A stretch of 64,000 nt of DNA from Shewanella sp. 10N.286.48.A6 (GTDB lineage: Bacteria > Pseudomonadota > Gammaproteobacteria > Enterobacterales > Shewanellaceae): the NCBI RefSeq assembly GCF_002873135.1, contig NZ_MCVI01000010.1, positions 21,260-85,259 on the forward strand. The letters are read 5' to 3'. A model generated the notes under the pieces. It saw nothing but the letters and a program-made list of their open reading frames with translations. It was not told the origin of the DNA and did no database searches. The position numbers and the translations under genes were made by a program. How positions within the stretch are numbered: the stretch's first letter is position 1; every line of letters begins with the position of its first letter. Below are positions 19,610-29,114 of the stretch, in pieces.

Positions 19610-19845
19610 TTATTGCGTGCTAATAAATATTCACTTAAAGCGCTTTAGGTGAATAAATTTGCATTTTTGATGCTTAATAACCAGATTTTTTTACTCATGT
19701 TATTGTGCGATCGAATTGCAAACTGTTTGTTTTTTGCAGCGAGCATCACGAAGGTGGTGTTTCTCCATGTAATAAAACAGTGATTTATCTTACTCGTGGG
19801 TATGTTTTATATTGTTCTCAATAGAAAATAGGGGAGGGCGCTTTA

Positions 19846-20160
19846 ATGGAAAAAATCCAAATCATTCGATGGCAGAAAAACAAACAAAAGGCACTTCAGT
19901 ATATTAATCGGCAACATTGTGTTGTTAGCTCTGCTCTATAATTTTTCCCTTTTGAGCAAGGCATAAACACGGGTTTGTCGATATTAATCTTCTCGACTGT
20001 TTTATGGTTAACAGAAGCTATTTACATCAGTGTTACCGCAATATTATTCCCAATTCTAGCGGTATTCTTTGGGGGGGTGATACCTCTACAGGAATGGGCA
20101 ATTTTGCTAATCCGATTATCTACTTATTCTTTGGTGGATTGGCAGTAGCAGTTCTTCAAG
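19846..20160 (+). pseudogene. Decayed 5' fragment of a DASS (SLC13) transporter gene
   Basis: This stretch matches the start of the intact transporter at 21498. The start context (GGGCGCTTTAATGGAAAA against GAACGCTTTAATGGAAAA), the later 'PFEQGINTGLSILIF', 'LWLTEAIYISVTAILFPILAVFFG' and 'DTSTGMGNFANPIIYLFFGG' segments all correspond. They lie in different frames: a stop follows about 31 codons from the ATG, and a run of seven G at about 20070-20076 shifts the frame again. Similarity ends near 20160, so roughly the last 75% of the 459-codon gene is missing. The upstream 250 nt is also similar to that of the intact copy. It is clearly non-functional. Confidence 0.8.
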
Positions 20161-20193
20161 GGCGGTTGCTCTTTCGAGATGAATTTTGCCGCA

Positions 20194-20279
20194 GTTTGTC
20201 GCCATTTTCTAGCAGGCGGAGCTGGTGACATCTTGTTCTACTTGAACAAGCGATAACGCAGTAGAAAGCGGCGACAAAC
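20194..20279. repeat. Imperfect inverted repeat with nested palindrome at the end of the pseudogene
   Basis: Left arm GTTTGTCGCCATTTTCTA (20194-20211) matches the reverse complement of 20262-20279 at 16 of 18 positions. Inside lies a second perfect inverted repeat CTTGTTC-TACTT-GAACAAG (20232-20250). It sits where similarity to the transporter stops. It could be a small non-autonomous mobile element or a REP-like unit; no transposase or target duplication was recognised. Confidence 0.5.
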
Positions 20280-20280
20280 C

Positions 20281-20592
20281 TTGCCCACCAAAGATCATCA
20301 GCCCCTAGGCTAGATCAAATTTATCATTGAATTAAAACTTATACTGGTGAATTGTAATGATTAGATGTTGAAGTAGGCCCTAATTTATATCGCAGTGCAG
20401 AATAGCTATTAATAACCTATATTCATATTAATAATGGTCTTTTGTTCGCTGTTTTCCTCCGGTAATGCAGACAGTTTTAATCACTCGTCCGTGGATGAGT
20501 TTACAAGAGGGTCACATCCTTCATATGTGATTCATCCTATTAAGGTTAGTTGTTTAAAATAGTAATAACTTACGATATTGAGGTAACACCTG
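20281..20592. other. Intergenic region before the small secreted protein
   Basis: About 310 nt without a gene or clear structure. GAGGT lies 9 nt before the ATG at 20593. Confidence 0.45.
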
Positions 20593-20946
20593 ATGAGCTC
20601 TTTTAAAAAAACACTACTCGTTTCAACTTTGAGCATCGCCGCGCTGACAGGTATGGCGCATGCAAGTGATCTATCATGCACTGTTGCTGGTGGTGATGAT
20701 ATCACCATGGCTAATATTGATATTTTACGTTCAAATGAACCTGTGGTTAACATTGATGGCTATAAATCGCCGATCTTAAGTAATATTTATCGCATCGATG
20801 CAGTTGATGGCCAGGACATCAGCGAAACACCCACTTACCTTTTATACAATCATTACCCGCTAGCTGATCATAAGTTATATGCCAAGGTTCAAGTGCACGG
20901 TGAAGAGGCCGTTACTGGTTACTGCATTGTGACGGGTGAAATCTAA
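20593..20946 (+). CDS. Small secreted protein of unknown function
   Basis: A 117-residue protein with a clear signal peptide (KK near the start, hydrophobic core, cleavage after GMAHA at residue 24). The mature part of 93 residues has two cysteines, one near the start (DLSC) and one near the end (TGYC), which could form a disulfide in the periplasm. No family is recognised. A strong terminator follows, so it is a single-gene unit. It lies between the decayed and the intact DASS transporter copies, but there is no evidence that it serves transport. Confidence 0.75.
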   Translation: MSSFKKTLLVSTLSIAALTGMAHASDLSCTVAGGDDITMANIDILRSNEPVVNIDGYKSPILSNIYRIDAVDGQDISETPTYLLYNHYPLADHKLYAKVQVHGEEAVTGYCIVTGEI

Positions 20947-20985
20947 GCTCGCGTTATTGCATCGTATAATCGCATAACGACTAAT

Positions 20986-21024
20986 ACTCAGTAAGGCGGA
21001 TGTGCCTTACTGAGTTTTTATTTT
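20986..21024 (+). terminator. Strong terminator after the small secreted protein
   Basis: ACTCAGTAAGGC (20986-20997), 6-nt loop, GCCTTACTGAGT (21004-21015), then TTTTATTTT. Twelve perfect pairs. Confidence 0.92.
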
Positions 21025-21102
21025 ACTTTTTTAACGCCCCTATTGAGCATTCCTGCTGCTAAAGGATCTTTTTTGCTAAGCTAGTTTTACTATTAATAGC
21101 CC

Positions 21103-21135
21103 GTCACCCATCACCCATCACCCATCACCCATCAC
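21103..21135. repeat. Tandem 7-bp repeat (ATCACCC)
   Basis: About 4.7 copies of a 7-bp unit: GTCACCC once, ATCACCC three times, then ATCAC. It lies in the intergenic region before the DASS transporter promoter. The copy number could vary between strains. Confidence 0.85.
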
Positions 21136-21237
21136 TATTTTATCATTTCTCTAAACGGCATTTAAAACCACTTATGCTTATTACAGATCACGAAACGCTA
21201 ATTAACTTTGTCTTATTACAAGTTTATCCTGGGCCAG

Positions 21238-21253
21238 TTAGATCTATGTCACA
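21238..21253 (+). promoter_or_regulatory. CRP-like site upstream of the DASS transporter
   Basis: TTAGA-N6-TCACA, one good and one weak half-site for CRP (consensus TGTGA-N6-TCACA), 245 nt before the start codon. It is conserved in the duplicated upstream region at 19594-19609. Confidence 0.4.
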
Positions 21254-21497
21254 TTATTTAAACGCTAATAAACATTCAGTTTGAGAGTACTAAATGGCGA
21301 ATTCCGTCAATTTGAAACTTAATAACCACAATACATCTAGTGTTACTATTGTTGCGCGTCACAACAGTGGCTGGTAATGGGATTCATCTCACGCCGCGCA
21401 GGCTTGACTATGTAATCAAGCAACCAAAAACAATGCTTTATCTTACCTATTACTCTGTTTACATTGTTGTCATTAAAAAATAAGGGAGAACGCTTTA

Positions 21498-22877
21498 ATG
21501 GAAAACTGCCCAACAAAGTCGACGACAACCAAAAATAATAAAACTGACTTCATCATCTTGTTTGGCAACATTGCCTTGTTTGCCTTGCTATATCATTTAT
21601 TACCCTTTGAACAAGGGGTCAATACCGGTCTATCGCTACTTATTTTTGCAGCTATTCTATGGTTAACCGAAGCGATTCATATCAGTATTACCGCCATTTT
21701 AATTCCGATATTAGCGGTGTTTTTGGGGGTGTTTGATACTTCCACCGCCATGAGTAATTTTGCTAACCCGATTATCTTCTTATTCTTTGGTGGTTTTGTG
21801 TTGGCGGCGGCGCTAAATCATCAGGGCATTGACCGCTTAATTGCGCAAAAGGTGTTGCTGCTGTCTCAAGGTAAGTTGAGTATTGCTTGTATGTTACTGT
21901 TTTTAGTGACCGCAGTGCTGTCGATGTGGATCAGTAATACGGCAACAGCCGCAATGATGCTGCCACTAGCCTTGGGTATTTTGCATCAACTGGATTTTAA
22001 ACAGTACCGTAAAACCTATTTGTTCGTGCTACTGGGAATCGCGTATTCTGCCAACATTGGTGGAATTGGTACCCTAGTGGGCAGTCCGCCTAATGCCATT
22101 GCTGCGGCACAAGTGGGCTTAAGCTTTAGTGATTGGCTCGAGTTTGGTTTAATCACTGTGGCTATTATGTTACCAAGCATGTTAATCGCGCTTTATCTAT
22201 TTTTAAAACCTGATTTATCGACTGTGTGTGAGATAAAAACAGAAAATGTAAAAATGACCGTTAGTGCAAAATTAACCCTGATTATATTTTTAGCTACAGT
22301 TTGTGGTTGGATATTCAGTAAACCATTAGCCCAAGCACTTGGTGGGATCAGTAAGTTTGATACCATTGTTGCTTTAGGTGCGGTAGTTGTGCTTGCCAGC
22401 CTTAAATTAGTGGACTGGAAAAAAATCGAATCGACCACGGACTGGGGAGTACTTATCCTGTTCGGCGGTGGCCTCACGTTAAGTGCAGTGTTAAAAGCCA
22501 CAGGCACCAGTGTGTTTCTAGCCCACTTTGTGACAGATATTTTTGGCGATGCCCACATGGCGCTATTTATGATTGCAGTGATTACCTTTGTGGTGTTATT
22601 AACTGAGTTTGCCAGTAACACGGCTAGTGCAGCATTGCTGGTGCCAGTTTTTGCTGCAATTGCTGAGCCCTTAGGTTTATCGCCAGTGATGATTTCAGTA
22701 GTGATTGGTATTGCAGCTTCTTGCGCCTTTATGTTGCCTGTCGCCACCCCGCCTAATGCCATTGTCTTTGGCTCAGGTTATATCAAGCAATCTGAAATGA
22801 TGCGTGCAGGTATGATTATTAACTTCATAAGTATGTTGGTGCTGTTTTTAATCACCAACTTGTTCTGGGGCTTTTAA
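21498..22877 (+). CDS. DASS/SLC13 family sodium-coupled anion transporter
   Basis: A 459-residue inner-membrane transporter of the divalent anion:Na+ symporter family, expected to import dicarboxylates or a similar anion. It shows the two inverted repeats of the family. Each contains an SNT motif ([15 protein letters not shown] and [16 protein letters not shown]) and a later PPN motif ([13 protein letters not shown] and [15 protein letters not shown]), which form the sodium and substrate sites. About 11 membrane segments or hairpins are apparent. The final '[16 protein letters not shown]' is typical. The substrate cannot be fixed from sequence. A decayed partial duplicate lies 1.6 kb upstream. 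A CRP-like site suggests catabolite control. It ends in a strong terminator. Confidence 0.93.
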   Translation: MENCPTKSTTTKNNKTDFIILFGNIALFALLYHLLPFEQGVNTGLSLLIFAAILWLTEAIHISITAILIPILAVFLGVFDTSTAMSNFANPIIFLFFGGFVLAAALNHQGIDRLIAQKVLLLSQGKLSIACMLLFLVTAVLSMWISNTATAAMMLPLALGILHQLDFKQYRKTYLFVLLGIAYSANIGGIGTLVGSPPNAIAAAQVGLSFSDWLEFGLITVAIMLPSMLIALYLFLKPDLSTVCEIKTENVKMTVSAKLTLIIFLATVCGWIFSKPLAQALGGISKFDTIVALGAVVVLASLKLVDWKKIESTTDWGVLILFGGGLTLSAVLKATGTSVFLAHFVTDIFGDAHMALFMIAVITFVVLLTEFASNTASAALLVPVFAAIAEPLGLSPVMISVVIGIAASCAFMLPVATPPNAIVFGSGYIKQSEMMRAGMIINFISMLVLFLITNLFWGF

Positions 22878-22925
22878 TTGCACTGTTAATCACAGTTAAA
22901 AAGCGCAATCACTTTACTCACTAAT

Positions 22926-22955
22926 AAAAAGGTAACTTAGGTTACCTTTTTGCGT
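22926..22955 (+). terminator. Terminator after the DASS transporter
   Basis: AAAAAGGTAAC (22926-22936), TTAG loop, GTTACCTTTTT (22941-22951). Eleven perfect pairs with T runs on either strand. Confidence 0.9.
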
Positions 22956-23126
22956 TTTTTAGCCGATATCTGTCAACAATTATTAAATGTTCACAGGCTC
23001 AGTGTTATTAAAAATAGCGACGTAAACGTTTGGATAAACTAAGGCACAATCTAATGCAGATAGCTTTTGAATTTTGCCATTAAAGCAGGTCTAATAGCGT
23101 ATTATTTTGATTTATAGACCTATCTA

Positions 23127-23888
23127 ATGTTCGAGTTAACCCTACAAATTGCTGTTATATTATTTTTCGTCGCCATATTGGCGGGTTTTATTGATGCCAT
23201 TGCCGGTGGTGGCGGTTTACTCACTATTCCTGCATTGATGTGGGCGGGTTTACCGCCAGCTGCGGCTTTAGGTACTAATAAGCTGCAAGCTTGTGGCGGC
23301 AGCTTTTTTGCTAGTTTGTACTTTATTCGCAAAGGCATGGTTGACTTAAAACAAGCACGCTTATCCATTGTGTGCGCGTTTATTGGCGCTGCAGTGGGCA
23401 CCATTATTGTACAAATGATTGATGTCACCGTATTAGAACTGGTATTACCATTTCTTATCCTCGCCATTGGCTGTTATTTTTTGTTTTCTAAAAAAATCTC
23501 AGAAGAAGATAAACAACAAGTGCTGACACCTGCCATGTTTGCTTTTACTGCCGCTCTTGGGGTGGGGTTTTATGATGGATTTTTTGGACCCGGAACCGGC
23601 AGTTTCTTTGCTTTAGCCTTTGTGTCACTGGCAGGTTACGGACTGGCTAAAGCCACCGCCCATGCCAAAGTGCTTAACTTTGCTACTAATGTGTCATCGT
23701 TAATCTTTTTTATGATTGGCGGCCAAGTGGCGGTTTTATTAGGGCTTATTATGTTAGTCGGGCAAGCTATCGGCGCAACTTTTGGCTCACGCTTAGTGAT
23801 GACCAAAGGGGTAAAAATTATTAAACCGCTGGTGATCACCATGGCATTTTTAATGAGCTTTAAATTATTGTGGGCGCAGTACGGGTAA
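23127..23888 (+). CDS. TSUP (TauE/SafE) family membrane exporter
   Basis: A 253-residue inner-membrane protein with about eight membrane segments. The TSUP signature is duplicated: 'GFIDAIAGGGGLLTIPALMWAGLPPAAALGTNKLQ' in the first half and 'GFYDGFFGPGTGSFFALAFVSLAGYGLAKATAHAKVLNFATN' in the second. Family members move sulfite, sulfonates or related anions; this one resembles YfcA-type proteins whose substrate is uncertain. No sulfur gene is adjacent. It lies between the DASS gene and sbcD, with its own spacing of 250 nt after a terminator, so it probably has its own promoter. Confidence 0.9.
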   Translation: MFELTLQIAVILFFVAILAGFIDAIAGGGGLLTIPALMWAGLPPAAALGTNKLQACGGSFFASLYFIRKGMVDLKQARLSIVCAFIGAAVGTIIVQMIDVTVLELVLPFLILAIGCYFLFSKKISEEDKQQVLTPAMFAFTAALGVGFYDGFFGPGTGSFFALAFVSLAGYGLAKATAHAKVLNFATNVSSLIFFMIGGQVAVLLGLIMLVGQAIGATFGSRLVMTKGVKIIKPLVITMAFLMSFKLLWAQYG

Positions 23889-23964
23889 GTGACTTATATC
23901 TCCAGACTAATTAAGCGTTTTATGACAGATTTCAATAACAACACATCGAACAGAAAAGGTTTTC

Positions 23965-25224
23965 ATGCGCATTATTCACACATCTGATTGGCACCTTGGT
24001 CAAAACTTTTACGGTAAAAGTCGCGCTGTTGAGCACAAGGCATTTTTGCAGTGGTTGTTAGCACAAATTAGCCAGCATCAGGTTGATGCACTGATTGTCG
24101 CGGGCGATATTTTTGATACTGGCACGCCGCCAAGTTATGCCCGCAGTTTGTACAATCAATTTATTGTCGATATTCAAGCAACAAATTGTAAGCTTATCGT
24201 TCTTGGTGGTAATCACGACTCTGTTGCTACCTTAGGTGAGTCAAAGCAGTTGCTGGCGTGCTTAAATGCCACGGTTATCCCAGGTGCGCTTGATAACGCA
24301 GCTGAGCATGTGTTGTTAGTGGCTGATAGTCATGATCACCCCTGCGCGATTGTATGTGCGCTGCCGTATTTACGCCCTAGAGATATAGTATTAAGTGAGT
24401 CGGGTGAGTCCAGTGAAGATAAACAGCGCAAGTTAGCTAATGAAATCGCCGATTTATATCAGCGCTGTTTTGCTCATGCCCAAGCAATTAATAACCAGCA
24501 AACTACGCCATTACCCATTATTGCCACAGGGCATTTAACCACAGTGGGTGCCAGCACCAGTGAGTCGGTGCGAGACATTTATATTGGTAGCCTTGATGCA
24601 TTTAATGCCAACTTGTTTCCTGCAGCGGATTACATTGCACTAGGCCACATTCATCGACCGCAAAAAATCGCCAAAACAGAGCATATTCGCTATAGCGGCT
24701 CGCCAATCAGTTTAAGTTTTGATGAACTTAACAGTCAAAAAAGTGTGTATTTTGTTGAGTTTGATAAGGCTAAATTAGCCGAGGTCAGTGCCCTTGAAGT
24801 GCCCAAGTTTCAAGCCATGGCAAGTGTTAAAGGCAGCTTGGCCGAAATCGCATCCCAGCTTGAAACCTTAGTTGAGCAAGGCAGCGATCAAGTCACTTGG
24901 CTGAGTATCGAAGTGGCCGAGCAAGACTTTTTAACCGACTTACAAAGCCGAATAGCCGAATTGACCGACGCCTTACCTGTAGAAGTACTGCAACTTAAGC
25001 GTGCTCGTAGCCAGCGCCAACAGCAAATTCAGCAAATGGATAATGAAACCTTAACTGAATTAAGCGTCACAGAAGTGTTTGAGCGCCGTTTAGCCCAAGA
25101 AGACTTTTCAGAACCCGAGGAGCAACAGCGACTTGAACGGGTAAAACAACAGTTTGATATTATCCTTGATGAAATGAATGAGCAGCTTAATGGCACAGCG
25201 CAACATGTTGAGGAGGCAAAATAA
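23965..25224 (+). CDS. sbcD: Exonuclease SbcD (Mre11-type nuclease subunit)
   Basis: The 419-residue nuclease subunit of the SbcCD complex, which opens DNA hairpins and processes double-strand ends in the cytoplasm. Metallophosphoesterase motifs appear in order: HTSDWHLG, GDIFDTG, GGNHDS, GHLTT and GHIHRP. The C-terminal part is the capping and SbcC-binding region. The stop TAA overlaps the sbcC start by one base (ATAATG), so the two are translationally coupled. Confidence 0.96.
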   Translation: MRIIHTSDWHLGQNFYGKSRAVEHKAFLQWLLAQISQHQVDALIVAGDIFDTGTPPSYARSLYNQFIVDIQATNCKLIVLGGNHDSVATLGESKQLLACLNATVIPGALDNAAEHVLLVADSHDHPCAIVCALPYLRPRDIVLSESGESSEDKQRKLANEIADLYQRCFAHAQAINNQQTTPLPIIATGHLTTVGASTSESVRDIYIGSLDAFNANLFPAADYIALGHIHRPQKIAKTEHIRYSGSPISLSFDELNSQKSVYFVEFDKAKLAEVSALEVPKFQAMASVKGSLAEIASQLETLVEQGSDQVTWLSIEVAEQDFLTDLQSRIAELTDALPVEVLQLKRARSQRQQQIQQMDNETLTELSVTEVFERRLAQEDFSEPEEQQRLERVKQQFDIILDEMNEQLNGTAQHVEEAK

Positions 25225-28200
25225 TGAAAATCCTTAGCCTGCGTTTTAAAAATATTAACTCATTAAAAAATGAGTGGAAAATTGATTTTACCCAGTCGCC
25301 ATTTAAAGAAAACGGCCTGTTTGCCATTATTGGCCCTACAGGCTCGGGTAAAACAACCATTTTAGATGCTATCTGCTTAGCGCTGTATCATCAGACCCCG
25401 CGCTTAGGGGTAATTTCAAAAACCACCAATGAGCTCATGACTCGTGGCACCAGCGATTGTCTGGCCGAGGTTGAGTTTGAAGTGAAAGGTAAGGCGTATC
25501 GCGCCTTTTGGAGCCAACGACGCTCCCGTGGTCAAGTTGATGGCAATTTACAAGATGCCCAAGTTGAGTTAGCGCAACTTGAAGATGGTAAAATTCTTGC
25601 CAGCCAAATTAAGCATAAAACCGAATTAACCGAAGCCATTACCGGATTAGATTTCGCGCGATTTACTAAATCGATGATGTTATCCCAAGGTCAGTTTGCC
25701 GCCTTTTTAAATGCCAAAGCTAATGAACGGGCTGAGTTACTTGAAGAGCTTACCGGCACAGAAATATACGGGCTTATCTCGGAGCAAGTACATCAAAAAT
25801 TTAGCCAATCAAAGCAGGAGCTTGCCTTGCTTGAAGCTAAATCAAACAGCGTTGAATTACTAGATGATGACAGTATTAGCCTTAAACAAATAGAGCAAAC
25901 TCAGTTAATTGAGCAAGCCGATTTATGCCAGCAACAACTGCAGCAACTGCAGCTGCAAGTCACGTGGGCTAAGCAGCTTGAGCAAGCAACTGAGCGACAT
26001 CTTGCCAGTGAGCAACAATTACAACTAGCGCAGACTCAACTTAAAGCCCAGCAAGCCAGTTTAGCTAAGTTAGCTGCCAGTGAGCCAGCTGAAAGCTTAA
26101 TTCCGTTATTTGAAGGCATGAGCAAACTTGAAAACAGCCATGCACAGTTGCAAAAGCAGTTACAACAGCGCAATACTGAGCTTGAACAGGCCAGCGCACA
26201 ATTAAGTCAAATCGCCACTGAGCAACAGTTGCAGTCTCAGCACTTTAGTTTAGCTAAGCAGCAACATACGGATTTAGTGACGCTAATTGATACTCAGGTG
26301 CAGCCACTTGATAATCAAATTGAGCAAGTGAGCTTTAAACATGCTCAGCAGTTACAGTCTCTGCAGCAACAAACCCAGCTGCTAGAGCAATTACAGCAAA
26401 AGCAGCAGGCCATCGGCGGACAAATTCAAACCGTTACGGCATTACAAGCCCAGCAGCAGCAAGTCATCAATCAATATCCCCAGGGCAAGTTGATCCAAAC
26501 TCGCCTTGGTGTGTGGCAGCAGCAATATGCTAACTACGCCGAGCAAGTGACTCAGCAAACTAAGTTGACGCAACAAATTGCCCGTTTTCAGCAACAGCAA
26601 ATTCAGCTCCAACAGCAGCAAAGCACACTGACAGCGCAAGTAACCAGTGAGCAACAGTTACTTGGACAATATCAACTCAGCCGCCAACAAGCCCAGCTGC
26701 AATTACAGACCTTGTTAGCCGGTGATGAAGAAGCACTCATTGAGCAGCAATATAATGACATAGTGACTCAGCAGCCAAAGCGCAGTCAGCTTGAACACTT
26801 GTCGACCCGTTACAGTGAATTGCAATTAGATCTTAATCAACATCGCCAGCAAAACGCGCAAACCCAACACGATATTGAGTTAAAGCAAGCTGAGTTAACC
26901 CAAATACGAGTCTTGTGGACAGATAAAAATCAGCAGTTAAAAGACTTAACAAGCTTGCTAAAACAAGAGCAACATATTGCTGATTTAACCCAGCATCGGG
27001 CTAAGTTAGTAGAAGGTGAGCCATGCGCCTTATGTGGCTCGTTGGATCACCCTTTAGTGAGTGAATATCAAGCGGTTGATTTGTCGCAAACAGAGCTGCG
27101 CCATCAACAAACTAGCGCGCAATTAGATAAGATTAAAACCCAAGGCGAGCAAGCTAAATTGGCATTGCAAACCTTGCAGTTACAATATGAGTCAGCCTCA
27201 CAAGCGGTGGCTAAGCTAACGGCGCAGAGTCAGCAATTACAACAGGACTGGCAGCAAACTTGTCAGCAACTTGGAATTGCATTGGCTATTGATGATAGCC
27301 AGCTGAGTGATTATGTAGCGCAAATGGCGCAGTTGCAGCAAAACTTATCCCAGCGATTAGCCGATATCAGGCAGGCTAAAACTCACCTGCAACAACAAAA
27401 CGATCAGTACCAGCAAGCGAATAACGCCGCTGAGCAACAACAGCACCAATTAAGCTTATTAGCCCAAGAGCATACAAGCTGCAACAATGGCTTACAGGAC
27501 GCTGAGCTGCAGCTTATTGAGGTGAATAAAACCCTTAATAACCTAGTGACTGAATTAAGCGATTCAATTGCGCAAACCGCAGAGTCTATGCCAGATATGG
27601 CTGGGTTTAAAGCGTGGTTAAGCGCCCTTGAACAACAAATAATGCAGTGGCAGCAAGCAAGCGATCAGCAACTTGAAGCACAGCAGCAATTACAATTATT
27701 GCAGCAGCAACAGCAAACCCAGGCGAGTCAACTAGAAGAGGCGTTGCAGCAATCACAGTCGCAGCAAGCGCAATTAACTGAAGTTGCAGCTGAGTTAGCC
27801 AAGTTGACGAGCCAAAGGCAGCAGCTATTTGCCGATAAGCAAACATTAACTGAAAAGCAGGCTAGCCAAGCCATGCTTGAGCAAGCAGAAAGCCAGTTAA
27901 CAGCGCTACAAAGCCAATTGAATCAATATCAGCAGCAGCAAGATAATGTTAAGGCGCATATTGAAGCCGTTAATAAACAAATTGCAGTGGCATTGACTGA
28001 GTTAACCGCGGCAACCGAGCAGTGGCAGCAGCAATTAAGCCAAAGCCCATTTGCCAGCCAAGCGGAATTTGAGCAAGCCATTATTCCTCAGGCTGAGCGT
28101 GAGCAGTTAATTAACTTGCAGCAGCAACTTAATGAGCAGCAGTTAAAAGCGCGCACCTTGGTAGAACAAGCCAAGCAGCAATTAACAGCGTTAATGACCC

Positions 28201-29021
28201 AAGCAGAGCAATTTGGTTATGAGCAGCTAACGACTGAAAAGCAGCAACAAGGCTCAGACAAAGTCTTACTTCAAGGGGCTGATCTAGATTCAGAGCTAAA
28301 GTCAGAGCAAGAATCTGCACAAGGCTATTTAGCACAGGTCAGTTTGCAGCATCAACAAGTCGAGACCCAGTTAGGTGAGATAAAACAAACCTTATGGCAA
28401 GTGAACCATTTACTGGATGACGATAAACAAAAGCGCCTAAGTCAGCAGCAAATGCTGTTAGAGCTTAACCAAGCCAAACAAGCTTATGATGATATCGCCT
28501 ATTTACACTCACTCATCGGTTCGCAAAAAGGCGATAAATTCAGAAAGTTTGCCCAAGGGCTGACATTAGATCATCTGGTTACTTTGGCTAATCGGCAGCT
28601 GGATAGGCTTCAAGGACGCTATTTGCTTGAGCGCAAACAATCGGTAGATCTAGAGCTGCAAGTATTGGATACCTGGCAAGGCGATGCAATTCGAGATACT
28701 CGCACCTTATCAGGTGGTGAAAGCTTTTTAGTCAGTTTGGCATTAGCGTTAGCGTTATCGGATTTAGTCAGTCATAAAACCAGTATCGACTCGTTATTTT
28801 TGGATGAGGGCTTTGGCACCTTAGACAGTCAAACCTTAGATACCGCCCTTGATGCGCTAGATAACCTTAATGCTTCAGGCAAAATGATTGGTGTGATCAG
28901 CCACATTGAAGCGATGAAAGAGCGCATTGGGGTGCAAATTAAAGTGCATAAAATGAATGGACTTGGAGTCAGTAAGTTGCAGAGTGAATATAAAGTTAAT
29001 AGCGATGTCGAATTGGCTTAA
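25224..29021 (+). CDS. sbcC: Exonuclease SbcC (Rad50-type ATPase subunit)
   Basis: The 1265-residue ATPase partner of SbcD. The N-terminal head has Walker A GPTGSGKT (residues 37-44), and a Q-loop region follows (MLSQGQFAAFLNAKANERAELLEELTGTEIYG). Long coiled-coil arms, exceptionally rich in glutamine, flank a zinc hook CALCG near residue 600. The C-terminal head has the signature LSGGESFLVSLALALALSD and Walker B SLFLDEGFGTLD. The glutamine content is striking, with long stretches of CAG/CAA codons, and parallels that of SMC in this window. It is followed by a hairpin terminator. Confidence 0.96.
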   Translation: MKILSLRFKNINSLKNEWKIDFTQSPFKENGLFAIIGPTGSGKTTILDAICLALYHQTPRLGVISKTTNELMTRGTSDCLAEVEFEVKGKAYRAFWSQRRSRGQVDGNLQDAQVELAQLEDGKILASQIKHKTELTEAITGLDFARFTKSMMLSQGQFAAFLNAKANERAELLEELTGTEIYGLISEQVHQKFSQSKQELALLEAKSNSVELLDDDSISLKQIEQTQLIEQADLCQQQLQQLQLQVTWAKQLEQATERHLASEQQLQLAQTQLKAQQASLAKLAASEPAESLIPLFEGMSKLENSHAQLQKQLQQRNTELEQASAQLSQIATEQQLQSQHFSLAKQQHTDLVTLIDTQVQPLDNQIEQVSFKHAQQLQSLQQQTQLLEQLQQKQQAIGGQIQTVTALQAQQQQVINQYPQGKLIQTRLGVWQQQYANYAEQVTQQTKLTQQIARFQQQQIQLQQQQSTLTAQVTSEQQLLGQYQLSRQQAQLQLQTLLAGDEEALIEQQYNDIVTQQPKRSQLEHLSTRYSELQLDLNQHRQQNAQTQHDIELKQAELTQIRVLWTDKNQQLKDLTSLLKQEQHIADLTQHRAKLVEGEPCALCGSLDHPLVSEYQAVDLSQTELRHQQTSAQLDKIKTQGEQAKLALQTLQLQYESASQAVAKLTAQSQQLQQDWQQTCQQLGIALAIDDSQLSDYVAQMAQLQQNLSQRLADIRQAKTHLQQQNDQYQQANNAAEQQQHQLSLLAQEHTSCNNGLQDAELQLIEVNKTLNNLVTELSDSIAQTAESMPDMAGFKAWLSALEQQIMQWQQASDQQLEAQQQLQLLQQQQQTQASQLEEALQQSQSQQAQLTEVAAELAKLTSQRQQLFADKQTLTEKQASQAMLEQAESQLTALQSQLNQYQQQQDNVKAHIEAVNKQIAVALTELTAATEQWQQQLSQSPFASQAEFEQAIIPQAEREQLINLQQQLNEQQLKARTLVEQAKQQLTALMTQAEQFGYEQLTTEKQQQGSDKVLLQGADLDSELKSEQESAQGYLAQVSLQHQQVETQLGEIKQTLWQVNHLLDDDKQKRLSQQQMLLELNQAKQAYDDIAYLHSLIGSQKGDKFRKFAQGLTLDHLVTLANRQLDRLQGRYLLERKQSVDLELQVLDTWQGDAIRDTRTLSGGESFLVSLALALALSDLVSHKTSIDSLFLDEGFGTLDSQTLDTALDALDNLNASGKMIGVISHIEAMKERIGVQIKVHKMNGLGVSKLQSEYKVNSDVELA

Positions 29022-29081
29022 GTTTGTCTCTAAAGCTTATCGCTCAGACTCGCGGCTAGGCTAACAACTAAACCGTCACTT

Positions 29082-29114
29082 GAGGTTAATGCAGCCGCAT
29101 TAGCCTCATTATTT
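29082..29114 (+). terminator. Terminator after sbcC
   Basis: GAGGTTAATGC (29082-29092), AGCC loop, GCATTAGCCTC (29097-29107) with one T-G pair, then ATTATTT. Confidence 0.65.

Noticed and set aside
20004..20228. A 74-codon frame in the decayed transporter region
   Set aside because: It mixes out-of-frame sequence with a real transporter piece (DTSTGMGNFANPII); it is part of the pseudogene rather than a gene.
20194..20279. The inverted repeat as an integron attC site
   Set aside because: The RYYYAAC/GTTRRRY core boxes are missing and there is no integrase or cassette array nearby.
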